From Candidatus Aminicenantota bacterium (GTDB lineage Bacteria > Acidobacteriota > Aminicenantia > S016-38): DNA of 7,023 nucleotides. The DNA lies in assembly GCA_021161165.1 (NCBI GenBank), contig JAGHBF010000136.1, forward strand, positions 1 to 7,023, in the 5' to 3' direction. The notes under the pieces are model-generated. The model did not search any database. It saw nothing but the letters and a program-made list of their open reading frames with translations, and had not been told where the DNA came from. Below, in pieces: positions 1 through 6,417 of this stretch (the first letter of the stretch is position 1; each line of letters starts with the position of its first letter). The translations under genes and the position numbers were made by a program.

Positions 1-2
1 AT

Positions 3-1202
3 ATAAAAAAGAATAAAGGGAAAATTTTTAAATACTCTGTGTTGGGAATATTATCGTTCCTTATCCTTTTGTTTACTCTTTTTATAGCCCAGAACATAGA
101 GACCTGGGAAGTAATTAACCTGCCATCGCATAGAATAGACATTTCTCCAGCAATAAAGTCGTATATTTTTCAGCTTGATTTGAATTTTCCTTACAGAGAA
201 CCCGGTGATTACAGCGGGAAATTCTTTTTTATGAATATTGAAGAATTCAAAGATAGAGTTCCTCTTGAAATCTTAATGGAAAATAACAAACCTGCATTTC
301 CTTTGAGAGGGAAAATAGGGTTTTTGAAACAGATTACAACCCTCAGTTCCTCTAAGATAAAGAAGGCAATTGTTGAGAACCTTATAAAGGCAAGGCTTTC
401 CATTTTGAGATTAAAACCCTCAACTGCAAAAAAAATGCTTCTCGCAAATGTTCCGCTTTTTGAGGCAGCATTTTACAGGGACTATAAAATACTTGAGAAA
501 GGACAGGATGGATATTTAAACAGGTGCTACAAGAGAACAAAGGAGAGGGAAAAGAATCCCTATTGCTTTTTAAATCCCGCACCTTCAAAATTTCTTCTCC
601 TGTACAGAATGGAAATGCATCTATGGTTAATATACAGCTTTGCTTTTAGTGATGCAGGCTCTGGGTCTAAAAAAGGAATTCTGGACTTAAAAACAAGAGC
701 TCAAATGCTGATACTCAAAAACTCCGCAGAACTTTTTTACAGTAAACTTTATTACAATTATCTGGACGGGCTAAGAAAAGTATTCGTTCAGCACTGGGGC
801 GGGGGAAAGTTTCTCCTTGGTGGAAGTAAATATAGAGAGTATGCCCTGGAGCTTCTAAATGGAACTTATCCTTTATTAAAGGACTTTGACCTGAATCCAA
901 TAAAGCTTACCGGAAATTTCGGCTATTTTGACCTGCCAGTTATAAAAAGGGCTTCTGATTTTTATTTTCCTGCAATTCTTGCTGTGGATGATATTAGCAA
1001 AAGATTTCAACCCGGAAAGGAGACCATATCCCAGTTCGGGGATGTCAGGATTTATTTTACTGGAGAACTCTGGAAAATAGAGGTAAGAAGATATCTTGCT
1101 CCTGTTATTTTGAAAACAAGAGAAGCTCCTTCTTATTATGATGCTTGCCTTCATTTTCTAATTGATTATTGGAATTTAAAGAGGAATGTTTTAGAGTATT
1201 AA
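3..1202 (+). CDS. Unrecognised membrane-anchored envelope protein, first gene of the motor-like operon (5' end cut by window)
   Basis: I do not recognise this protein. The first in-frame start is GTG at 39, but no Shine-Dalgarno lies at a usable distance from it. The same frame is open leftwards to the window edge and reads a lysine-rich stretch (KKNKGKIFKYS) directly before a strong hydrophobic segment (LGILSFLILLFTLFIA). A basic tail followed by one helix is a typical N-in membrane anchor or uncleaved signal, so the true start is probably left of the window. Counting from GTG 39, about 365 residues follow the anchor, rich in aromatic and basic residues and without obvious repeats, presumably outside the membrane. 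Cysteines at about 153 and 166 could pair; a third sits near 360. The gene ends one base before the channel gene, so co-expression and coupling are likely. It may be an anchor or effector of the channel complex; that is inference. Confidence 0.75.
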   Translation: MKKNKGKIFKYSVLGILSFLILLFTLFIAQNIETWEVINLPSHRIDISPAIKSYIFQLDLNFPYREPGDYSGKFFFMNIEEFKDRVPLEILMENNKPAFPLRGKIGFLKQITTLSSSKIKKAIVENLIKARLSILRLKPSTAKKMLLANVPLFEAAFYRDYKILEKGQDGYLNRCYKRTKEREKNPYCFLNPAPSKFLLLYRMEMHLWLIYSFAFSDAGSGSKKGILDLKTRAQMLILKNSAELFYSKLYYNYLDGLRKVFVQHWGGGKFLLGGSKYREYALELLNGTYPLLKDFDLNPIKLTGNFGYFDLPVIKRASDFYFPAILAVDDISKRFQPGKETISQFGDVRIYFTGELWKIEVRRYLAPVILKTREAPSYYDACLHFLIDYWNLKRNVLEY

Positions 1203-1203
1203 G

Positions 1204-2091
1204 ATGAGGATAAAAGGAATTTTTCACGAATTAGTGGCATCCCTTGTTACATGGCTCGTTTTTTATTACCTTTTCCCTGCACCATTTCTTCCTGACGGTT
1301 CTTATATCCAGCGAGTTCTCGCCGGGCAAGTATTTTCCAAGTTTATAGTTTTTGTGTTTATCTTCGGTGTGTTTTCTCTTATCTCAACAGTTCAGGGCTT
1401 TAGAAACATTAATGGGGAATTTTTAAAACTTATACGATGTAACGACCTTGAATGTCTGGAAAAGCTTGACTTAAATTCAGTTCTGAGAAACATGGTGGAA
1501 AACTTTGTTTCATTTTCACGAAAGAGTAGTTCTAAGACAGAACTTATTTCAATGTTTGATTCCTATTTTCAGAGCTTTTTCCAGTGGGTTGAAGGTAGGT
1601 TTTCCACAGTAAGAGTTGTTATCTGGTCTCTTCCTCTAATGGGATTTATTGGAACAGTTGTTGGAGTGAGCTTTGCAATAGCTGGCTTTAAAATTGGTGG
1701 GAAAGGGACAGAAGGGTTTGTGCAGTCGTTCTCTCAAGTAAGTTCAGGGCTTTATACTGCCTTTGATACGACCTTTCTGGGGCTGGTACTAGTTCTTATT
1801 CTCATGTTTATTTATTCCCTTTACTGGAGGGGAGTTTCCTCAAAGCTAATTCTTGCGAAAACTCACCTGGTTGAAAGAATTGTTCCTGAACTTGTTTTTC
1901 CTGCAGAGGGAGAGGTTCCAATTCTGAAAGAAGAATATTTCAGAGAAATAGAAGAAAGGCTAAGGGCGGCAGTATCTGAAATGGAAAAGGGCGCGAAATT
2001 TTTAACCTCCCTCTCAAGGGCCCTTCTTTTGTCACTGGCAGAGGAGGAGAAGGAAAAATTAATAGATGAGCTTGAAAAGGGAGAACTTTAA
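1204..2091 (+). CDS. MotA/TolQ/ExbB-family proton-channel subunit
   Basis: This 295-residue inner-membrane protein has four hydrophobic segments at about 11-29, 43-62, 138-162 and 186-208. A roughly 75-residue cytoplasmic loop lies between the second and third, and an 85-residue charged, helical tail follows the fourth. The diagnostic region is the third helix (PLMGFIGTVVGVSFAIAGF, P144, G147, G150-T151, G154) plus the start of the fourth (SGLYTAFDTTFLGL, T189/T190). It matches the family pattern of PxLGxxGTVxGm followed by ALxTTxxGL. In this family five such subunits surround two B-type subunits and pass protons or sodium to power rotation or force transfer. Four helices resemble MotA more than the three of ExbB/TolQ. 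The ATG starts one base after the previous stop and lacks a good Shine-Dalgarno (GAGG at 1181 is too far), suggesting translational coupling. The next gene overlaps its end by 26 bases. Confidence 0.88.
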   Translation: MRIKGIFHELVASLVTWLVFYYLFPAPFLPDGSYIQRVLAGQVFSKFIVFVFIFGVFSLISTVQGFRNINGEFLKLIRCNDLECLEKLDLNSVLRNMVENFVSFSRKSSSKTELISMFDSYFQSFFQWVEGRFSTVRVVIWSLPLMGFIGTVVGVSFAIAGFKIGGKGTEGFVQSFSQVSSGLYTAFDTTFLGLVLVLILMFIYSLYWRGVSSKLILAKTHLVERIVPELVFPAEGEVPILKEEYFREIEERLRAAVSEMEKGAKFLTSLSRALLLSLAEEEKEKLIDELEKGEL

Positions 2092-2599
2092 TCTCGTTTC
2101 CATAATAGACCTTATGTTTTCCTTCACAGGAATTCTGCTTTTTTTGATATGGGGTTTTTCTGTATATCCGAAAGAAAAAGAGCTTCGAAGAGCAAAAGAA
2201 TCACTTCAGGAGTACTACAGTTTTGTTATAAAAAAGGCTGAGGTTTCCACAATAAAAGCCAGAAAGGACTTTGTTTATCTTCTTAAGCCGATGATTTTCA
2301 TCGTGGATTCGGACAGGGAGCTGAAGTTTATATCCCGCACAGGTAAAGTAGGGATAATTTCCTGGAAAGACCTTGAAAAAAAGCTTGATAGATGCATAAA
2401 GGACAATGGGAAGTTAGTAAAAAGAAGACACCTTTGCGGAGCCGTTTTCCTGGTTCCTGAAGATGGTTTCCCTTTTGTGAAAAATCTTGAAAGAAAGGTC
2501 TGGAACTTTATGAGGAACAGAAAAAACTTTCTTCCATTGAGTTATGTGCCGATGGAAGAAAAAATTTACAGGGAGGTGCTACCGCTTTGGAAAAGATAG
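2066..2599 (+). CDS. ExbD/TolR-like stator subunit, first of two
   Basis: A 177-residue protein with a short cytoplasmic N-terminus, one membrane helix at about 11-31 (VSIIDLMFSFTGILLFLIWG) and a 140-residue outer domain. Asp15 sits at the cytoplasmic start of the helix, the position of the proton-carrying aspartate in ExbD, TolR and MotB, so I assign it as the B-type partner of the preceding channel gene. The outer domain starts with a charged helical stretch (35-70), then a mixed region (PMIFIVDSDRELKF, later AVFLVPEDGFPF). It has no visible OmpA-like peptidoglycan-binding segment and is too short for a MotB. Cys100 and Cys114 flank a basic loop and could form a disulfide. ATG 2066 lies inside the end of the channel gene, with a purine-rich GGAGGAGAAGG at 2043-2053 upstream. 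Assignment rests on helix, aspartate and context; overall identity to known ExbD looks low. Confidence 0.75.
   Translation: MSLKRENFNLVSIIDLMFSFTGILLFLIWGFSVYPKEKELRRAKESLQEYYSFVIKKAEVSTIKARKDFVYLLKPMIFIVDSDRELKFISRTGKVGIISWKDLEKKLDRCIKDNGKLVKRRHLCGAVFLVPEDGFPFVKNLERKVWNFMRNRKNFLPLSYVPMEEKIYREVLPLWKR
2571..2578 (+). promoter_or_regulatory. Shine-Dalgarno site deciding a TTG start
   Basis: GGGAGGTG ends eight bases before TTG 2587. No ATG or GTG lies at a suitable distance in frame, so the second ExbD-like protein very probably starts at this TTG, inside the end of the preceding gene. Confidence 0.75.
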
Positions 2600-3183
2600 A
2601 ACCTGATTTTAACCCTTTTGCAGACCTTTCTGTAACTATGGTAGGGGTCTTTTTTGTGATACTGTCTCTTCTTCTGCTTACCATATCCCTTAAAAGGGAA
2701 AAAGAAAGGGCAGTCAAAACAGAGTATCTTCCGATCTATGTAGGGAAAAAGGACCTTGAGGGAAGAACCAATGTATTCTTCACAGCCATGGGAGGAGAAA
2801 TTCCATCTCTGCAGGACCTTAAAAAAATAGCAGAAGGAGCTCCCCTTGAGATGAAAAACTTTCTTATAAGATATTCCTTTGAAACAACAGGGGATATAAA
2901 TTGCACTGGATTTTTCCCGGAGCTGAAGAAGAACCCTGTTCCTGCGGAAAGGGACAACAGGAAACTCCTTGCAATTGTGAGAAAACAAAGCGGAGAAAAA
3001 CCTCATGCACTCTGGAAAGTATCCATTTTTATCCTTGATAGGAAGGCAGTTGACCAGGCAGCGGGTTTTATGAAGCTTGCGTTAGAAGATGATTACAGGG
3101 TATCTATAATCTTTCATCAACCCGGATGGTATTATATCTACAGCTGTGCTCTTGGAACTTCCATTCCAATATTTGAATTCTGA
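2587..3183 (+). CDS. ExbD/TolR/MotB-like stator subunit, second of two
   Basis: A 198-residue protein read from TTG 2587. The start is supported by GGGAGGTG at 2571-2578, eight bases upstream, and overlaps the previous gene by 13 bases. The N-terminus (NPFADLSVTMVGVFFVILSL) resembles the MotB plug-helix pattern: an Ala-Asp-Leu followed at once by one hydrophobic helix (about 14-34), with Asp13 as the likely proton carrier. A basic patch (SLKREKER) then leads into a roughly 155-residue outer domain. No OmpA-type peptidoglycan-binding motif is visible. Cys106 and Cys187 are available for pairing. The sequence differs from the preceding ExbD-like protein beyond the general layout, so these are two distinct B-type subunits and could form the central heterodimer of a 5:2 motor. 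It shares one base with the next gene (TGATG). Family call from motif, topology and context. Confidence 0.72.
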   Translation: MEKIEPDFNPFADLSVTMVGVFFVILSLLLLTISLKREKERAVKTEYLPIYVGKKDLEGRTNVFFTAMGGEIPSLQDLKKIAEGAPLEMKNFLIRYSFETTGDINCTGFFPELKKNPVPAERDNRKLLAIVRKQSGEKPHALWKVSIFILDRKAVDQAAGFMKLALEDDYRVSIIFHQPGWYYIYSCALGTSIPIFEF

Positions 3184-4226
3184 TGGGTTTTAGGGAGAGC
3201 AAGAAAGTTCTGCTTTTTCTTGAAAAAAGGGAAGTCTATCTTCTTGAAAAATTCATAGAAGCAGGCAAAAAAGGCAAAGAAGCTGAAGTGGTAAAAGAAA
3301 TGGAATGGGAGAGCAAGGATAGAGAAAAAAGGAGGGTAGGAGGTGAAATCGCTAAAAGGTCATGGCCCACAGGGATATCTATTTTAATAATTTTTGTGCT
3401 TTTACTTTCATTTTTTTCTGTTAAGAATCCAGCGCCAGAAATAAAAATAGCAGGTGTGGGTTCTGAAGGAAGAAAGGGAAAAATTTTGATCTCCTATTTT
3501 TTCGATGCCGAATACCTTGAACTTAGAGGTTATGATTGGGATTTTGTTTCGCCTATTGTGCTCTCGAGAATTAAGTTTGCTACTTTCCACATAGCTTTTG
3601 GGGGACAGAATTGGAAGAAAGTAAAGAGAACGCTTAATCAAGTGCTATATGAATCAGATGATTGGAGGGTGAGGAGTAGAATATTCTATCTTCTTGCAAG
3701 AATATCCTTCGCAGAGAAGAAGAATAGACAGGCTTACGAATATGCAAAGAAAGCTCTTGATGAGATAAAATTTCCTCTCAATTCTCCTCTTTCTTATGAC
3801 CCTTTGACCTTGATTCTTGAGATACTCTATAGGGACGGAAAATACGATGAGATGAAAAAATACATGGATATTGCTCTTTCTCTTCTTCAGAGGGATTTCT
3901 TTTATCCTCTTTTTAAATATACAGCTTTTTATCTTATGGAAAAGGAGTCCGGGACTTCTTTTTACATGTCCTATGTTATAGGCACAATTAATAGAATGGC
4001 TGAAAATTTTCCTTCCAATCTTAAATTAAGCTCTGATTTCATACAGGTGCTGGACAGGGGAAGCACTCCGATTTTTCTTTTTGCAAAGGCTATTATCTAT
4101 AAGGCTCTTGGGGATAGACACAAAACAAAGACCCTTCTCAAGGAATTTATAAAAAATGCCTCCAGAAATCCTGCTAAATACAGTACTTTCATAATTTCAG
4201 CAAGGAGGCTTGCAAGTGCTATTTAA
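3183..4226 (+). CDS. Single-pass membrane protein with TPR-like outer domain
   Basis: A 347-residue protein with three parts. Residues 1-62 are highly charged and probably cytoplasmic, with a likely helical or coiled-coil stretch at about 5-45. One membrane helix lies at about 63-80 (PTGISILIIFVLLLSFF). The remainder, about 81-347, is presumably outside and mostly helical. Three stretches look like TPR or Sel1-like helix pairs: about 143-195 (with the YLLARISF and AYEYAKKALDE pattern), 205-236 (ILYRDGKYDEMKKYMDIALSLL) and 295-327 (AKAIIYKALGDRHKTKTLLKEF). They are degenerate and I would not count repeats precisely. ATG overlaps the previous TGA by one base with no Shine-Dalgarno, so translation is probably coupled. 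TPR proteins often scaffold envelope complexes, as CpoB does for Tol-Pal. The N-in, C-out topology also makes it a candidate substrate for the protease encoded next; both ideas are inference. Confidence 0.72.
   Translation: MGFRESKKVLLFLEKREVYLLEKFIEAGKKGKEAEVVKEMEWESKDREKRRVGGEIAKRSWPTGISILIIFVLLLSFFSVKNPAPEIKIAGVGSEGRKGKILISYFFDAEYLELRGYDWDFVSPIVLSRIKFATFHIAFGGQNWKKVKRTLNQVLYESDDWRVRSRIFYLLARISFAEKKNRQAYEYAKKALDEIKFPLNSPLSYDPLTLILEILYRDGKYDEMKKYMDIALSLLQRDFFYPLFKYTAFYLMEKESGTSFYMSYVIGTINRMAENFPSNLKLSSDFIQVLDRGSTPIFLFAKAIIYKALGDRHKTKTLLKEFIKNASRNPAKYSTFIISARRLASAI
4203..4208 (+). promoter_or_regulatory. Shine-Dalgarno site deciding a GTG start
   Basis: AGGAGG ends one base before an in-frame TTG (4210) and seven bases before an in-frame GTG (4216). 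Normal spacing favours the GTG, shortening the protease by two residues relative to the longest reading frame. Confidence 0.75.
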
Positions 4227-4998
4227 AGTCGCAGTTTTCCTCGTTCTTCTGTATTTTCCTTTGAAGTGGATTTCTTCTGTTGGTATAAGAATGACAATAG
4301 AGAGCAGAAGGCTATGGAGAAAAACCAAAAACGTCCTTTTTGGATTTATTTTTCTTTTCATCTATTCCATTTTCCTCATTGAAAAATCTCCGGAATTGCT
4401 CCTTGGAAAATCAGTCTCTTCACTTTTTGTGGCTGTGCTTTTGATAGTTTTCCTTTCAGGAGGAAGAGAAGATTCAACTGAAATATGGATAAGGGGATTT
4501 CTTATAACCATAATATACTTCCTCCTTTTCCTTACAGTTTTGCCCAGCCCCTCGGGTCTTAAATTCAGGTTTGTGAATGTAGCCTTAAGGGAGGAAGGGT
4601 TTAAATTTCTTGGGATACTCTCGCTTTTTTTAATGGGAAAAGTAAGGGGGAAGAGCGATTCTATAATAGCAGGAGCTTCTGTTGGTGGACTATTCGGGTC
4701 TCTTGAAAATTATTTCTATGGGGAAAGGTTCGGATTTACAGTTTTCGCAGTAAGAAACCTTCTCCCTACGCATCTTGTTATAAGCGGTCTTATGGGGTTT
4801 CTATTTTATCTCAGCCTCAAAGCTGAAGGGGTGAAAAAAATCTTTTATATTTTACTTACAGTTGCAATTCCTGTTTTCCTTCATTGGGCCTATGACTATT
4901 CTCTCCAATTCAATACTACTATTTATCCTTACATCGCCCTTGATTTTCTCCTTTATGCATACTTATACCTGAAGTCAAGGTTAATTGAGAATAAATGA
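4216..4998 (+). CDS. PrsW-family (M82-like) intramembrane metalloprotease
   Basis: A 260-residue, very hydrophobic protein with about eight or nine membrane segments. PrsW motifs appear in order: REEGFKF (E126-E127 with K130, the EExxK signature); GASVGGLFGSLENYFY (E164, N165); a membrane segment with RNLLPTHLVISG (H186); and a late HWAYD (H223, D227). The acidic and histidine residues are the proposed metal ligands and catalytic residues. PrsW of Bacillus subtilis cuts the anti-sigma factor RsiW in regulated intramembrane proteolysis, but many relatives have unknown substrates. I start at GTG 4216 because AGGAGG at 4203-4208 lies seven bases before it; the in-frame TTG at 4210 is only one base from that site. 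The gene overlaps its upstream neighbour by 11 bases and is the last gene of the operon. No anti-sigma or sigma gene is present here, so the target is probably another cassette product. Confidence 0.85.
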   Translation: MLFKVAVFLVLLYFPLKWISSVGIRMTIESRRLWRKTKNVLFGFIFLFIYSIFLIEKSPELLLGKSVSSLFVAVLLIVFLSGGREDSTEIWIRGFLITIIYFLLFLTVLPSPSGLKFRFVNVALREEGFKFLGILSLFLMGKVRGKSDSIIAGASVGGLFGSLENYFYGERFGFTVFAVRNLLPTHLVISGLMGFLFYLSLKAEGVKKIFYILLTVAIPVFLHWAYDYSLQFNTTIYPYIALDFLLYAYLYLKSRLIENK

Positions 4999-5146
4999 AG
5001 CATAGCTCATAGGTGTTTTGTTTTATCATAATAAAATCCAGCATTTTTAGTTTGTAATCTTTCTTGCTTATTTGGAGGCAGGAGTGTAAAAAATTTCCAA
5101 TACAATAAAACCAATTTGAAGAAAGCACTTCAGGAGTAAGTTTGTA
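4999..5146 (+). other. Intergenic stretch with no recognised gene
   Basis: Between the protease stop and the aminotransferase promoter I see no gene with a proper start and no GC-rich terminator. There is an A/T-only inverted repeat (TTTTAT, four-base loop, ATAAAA, 5021-5036) and two Shine-Dalgarno-like motifs: GGAGG at 5074-5078, followed by an immediate start-stop (GTG TAA), and AGGAG at 5132-5136. A possible remnant reading frame is described in the findings. Confidence 0.5.
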
Positions 5147-5175
5147 TTGAACATTGAAAAGGTTTTTGATATACT
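5147..5175 (+). promoter_or_regulatory. Sigma-70-type promoter for the aminotransferase gene
   Basis: TTGAAC (5147-5152, four of six consensus) and TATACT (5170-5175, five of six) are separated by exactly 17 bases. TGA directly precedes the -10 box, forming an extended -10 element. Transcription would begin near 5182, at the Shine-Dalgarno GGAGG (5182-5186), giving a leader of only about 12 bases. The element separates the aminotransferase from the membrane operon upstream. An overlapping short reading frame (see findings) is the competing explanation for part of this stretch. Confidence 0.55.
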
Positions 5176-5181
5176 GCTTGC

Positions 5182-5186
5182 GGAGG
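5182..5186 (+). promoter_or_regulatory. Shine-Dalgarno site of the aminotransferase gene
   Basis: GGAGG lies seven bases before ATG 5194. A nearer ATG at 5189 is only two bases away and reaches a stop after one further codon (ATGAAATGA), so 5194 is the real start. Confidence 0.8.
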
Positions 5187-5193
5187 TAATGAA

Positions 5194-6393
5194 ATGAGAA
5201 TTTCAAATAGAGCAAAAAGGCTTCAATGGTCGCCAATAAGGAAACTTATCCCTTATGCTAACAAGGCAAAAGAAGAGGGAGTCAGGGTTTATCATCTTAA
5301 CATAGGACAGCCCGATATTAAAACCCCTCCGGAAGTTCTTCTTGCTTTAAAGGAATTTGAAACAGAGGTTATAAGTTATGGCCCATCGCAGGGTATACCT
5401 GAACTCAGGAAGGCAGTTGCAAGATACATGGGGCATTATGATATTGAAGTTGACCCTGATGAGGTGGTTATAACAAACGGGGGTAGCGAAGCTCTTCTTT
5501 TTGCTTTCTCCATAGTGGCTGATGATGGTGATGAGATAATAGTTCCTGAGCCGTTCTATACCAATTACAATGGCATTTCTCAGATTCTCGGAATAAAGCT
5601 GGTGCCTGTTACCACAAAGGCAGAGGAAGGCTTTCACCTTCCACCGATAGAGGAATTTGAAAAGGTTTTCACAGATAAAACAAGGGCAGTGCTATTGTGC
5701 ACTCCTAATAATCCTACAGGCACCATCCTCACAGAAGAAGAGATGAGGATGGTGGTTGATTTTATAAAAAAGAAGGGAATATTTTTAATAACCGACGAAG
5801 TATACAGGGAATTTACCTTTGACGGGAAAAAACACACAAGCGCTCTTAAGTTTAAAGACGCATGGGATCAGGTTATAGTTGTAGATTCTGTTTCAAAAAG
5901 ATTTTCTATGTGCGGTGCAAGAATAGGTAATATAATTGCCAAAAACAGGGAAATAGTTACAGAGGCAATAAAATTTGCTCAGGCGAGACTATGTCCCCCC
6001 ACAGTTGAACAGCACCTTGCTGTTGCTGCATATAACCTTCCAATGGAGTATTTTGACGGGGTGAGGGAAGAATACGAGAGAAGAAGAAATGTAGTATGGA
6101 ATAGACTGAAAGGGCAGAAGGGGATTGTTCTTGAAAAACCTGAAGGTGCATTTTACACTGTTGTAAAGCTTCCGGTGGATGATTCTGAAGCTTTTGCAAA
6201 GTGGCTCCTTACAGATTACAGGAACAGGGGAGAAACCCTTATGGTGGCCCCTGCAGGTGGATTTTATGCTACTGAGGGCAAGGGAACCGACGAGGTTCGA
6301 ATCGCTTATGTTCTTGAAGTGGAAAAATTGGAAAGGGCGATGGATATGCTGCTGGATGCTCTCCAAAAGTATCCAGGAAAAAGCTGCGACTGA
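5194..6393 (+). CDS. PLP-dependent class I/II aminotransferase (aspartate aminotransferase-like)
   Basis: A 399-residue cytoplasmic enzyme of fold-type I, normal length for the family. It transfers an amino group between an amino acid and a 2-oxo acid using pyridoxal phosphate. Visible landmarks in order: the substrate-side N-terminal segment LNIGQPDIKTPP; NGGSEAL (about 95-101), which binds cofactor phosphate; NNPTGT with N173; DEVYREF with D201 and Y204 contacting the PLP ring; the Schiff-base lysine K235 in SVSKRFSMCGARIG; and the C-terminal R369 (DEVRIAYV), which binds the substrate carboxylate. All key residues are present, so it should be active. The sequence does not decide between aspartate, aromatic or other substrates, so I give no gene symbol. 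ATG 5194 is seven bases after GGAGG at 5182-5186 and just behind its own predicted promoter, so it is probably expressed independently of the membrane operon. It converges on the nuclease gene. Confidence 0.93.
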   Translation: MRISNRAKRLQWSPIRKLIPYANKAKEEGVRVYHLNIGQPDIKTPPEVLLALKEFETEVISYGPSQGIPELRKAVARYMGHYDIEVDPDEVVITNGGSEALLFAFSIVADDGDEIIVPEPFYTNYNGISQILGIKLVPVTTKAEEGFHLPPIEEFEKVFTDKTRAVLLCTPNNPTGTILTEEEMRMVVDFIKKKGIFLITDEVYREFTFDGKKHTSALKFKDAWDQVIVVDSVSKRFSMCGARIGNIIAKNREIVTEAIKFAQARLCPPTVEQHLAVAAYNLPMEYFDGVREEYERRRNVVWNRLKGQKGIVLEKPEGAFYTVVKLPVDDSEAFAKWLLTDYRNRGETLMVAPAGGFYATEGKGTDEVRIAYVLEVEKLERAMDMLLDALQKYPGKSCD

Positions 6394-6417
6394 AGCATAA
6401 ATTTTAGAAAAATTATT

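Noticed and set aside
1204..3183. Zorya defence system (ZorA/ZorB)
   Set aside because: The channel-plus-partner pair is suggestive, but the partners lack an OmpA-like peptidoglycan-binding domain, there are two of them, and no ZorC, helicase/nuclease ZorD or ZorE homologue is present in the window.
3338..3345. Perfect AGGAGGTG inside the TPR-like gene, suggesting an internal start
   Set aside because: No in-frame ATG, GTG or TTG follows at a suitable distance. The GTG within the motif and the nearby ATG at 3362 are in other frames; the frame of that GTG stops after 14 codons. It is explained by Arg/Gly/Glu codons.
1204..4226. Tol-Pal or TonB energising system
   Set aside because: Channel, ExbD-like and TPR genes resemble TolQ-TolR-CpoB in outline, but TolA, TolB, Pal and TonB are absent, and the channel has four predicted helices rather than three.
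5021..5036. Terminator after the protease gene (TTTTAT/ATAAAA)
   Set aside because: The stem is six A/T pairs only and is not followed by a clean T-run, too weak for a credible intrinsic terminator.
5098..5149. 8-base inverted repeat CAATACAA / TTGTATTG reaching into the aminotransferase -35 box
   Set aside because: With a 36-base spacing in AT-rich DNA, an 8-base match is roughly expected by chance, and it does not extend.
4919..5236. 105-codon minus-strand open frame across the whole intergenic gap
   Set aside because: It begins inside the aminotransferase gene and ends inside the protease gene, has no ribosome-binding site, and runs against a good plus-strand promoter and start. The peptide shows no recognisable motif. 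Chance in AT-rich DNA is the simpler reading.
6400..6414. Bidirectional terminator between the convergent genes (AATTTT-AGA-AAAATT)
   Set aside because: The palindrome has only A/T pairs and no GC stem. It may help transcription end but cannot be called a terminator on sequence.
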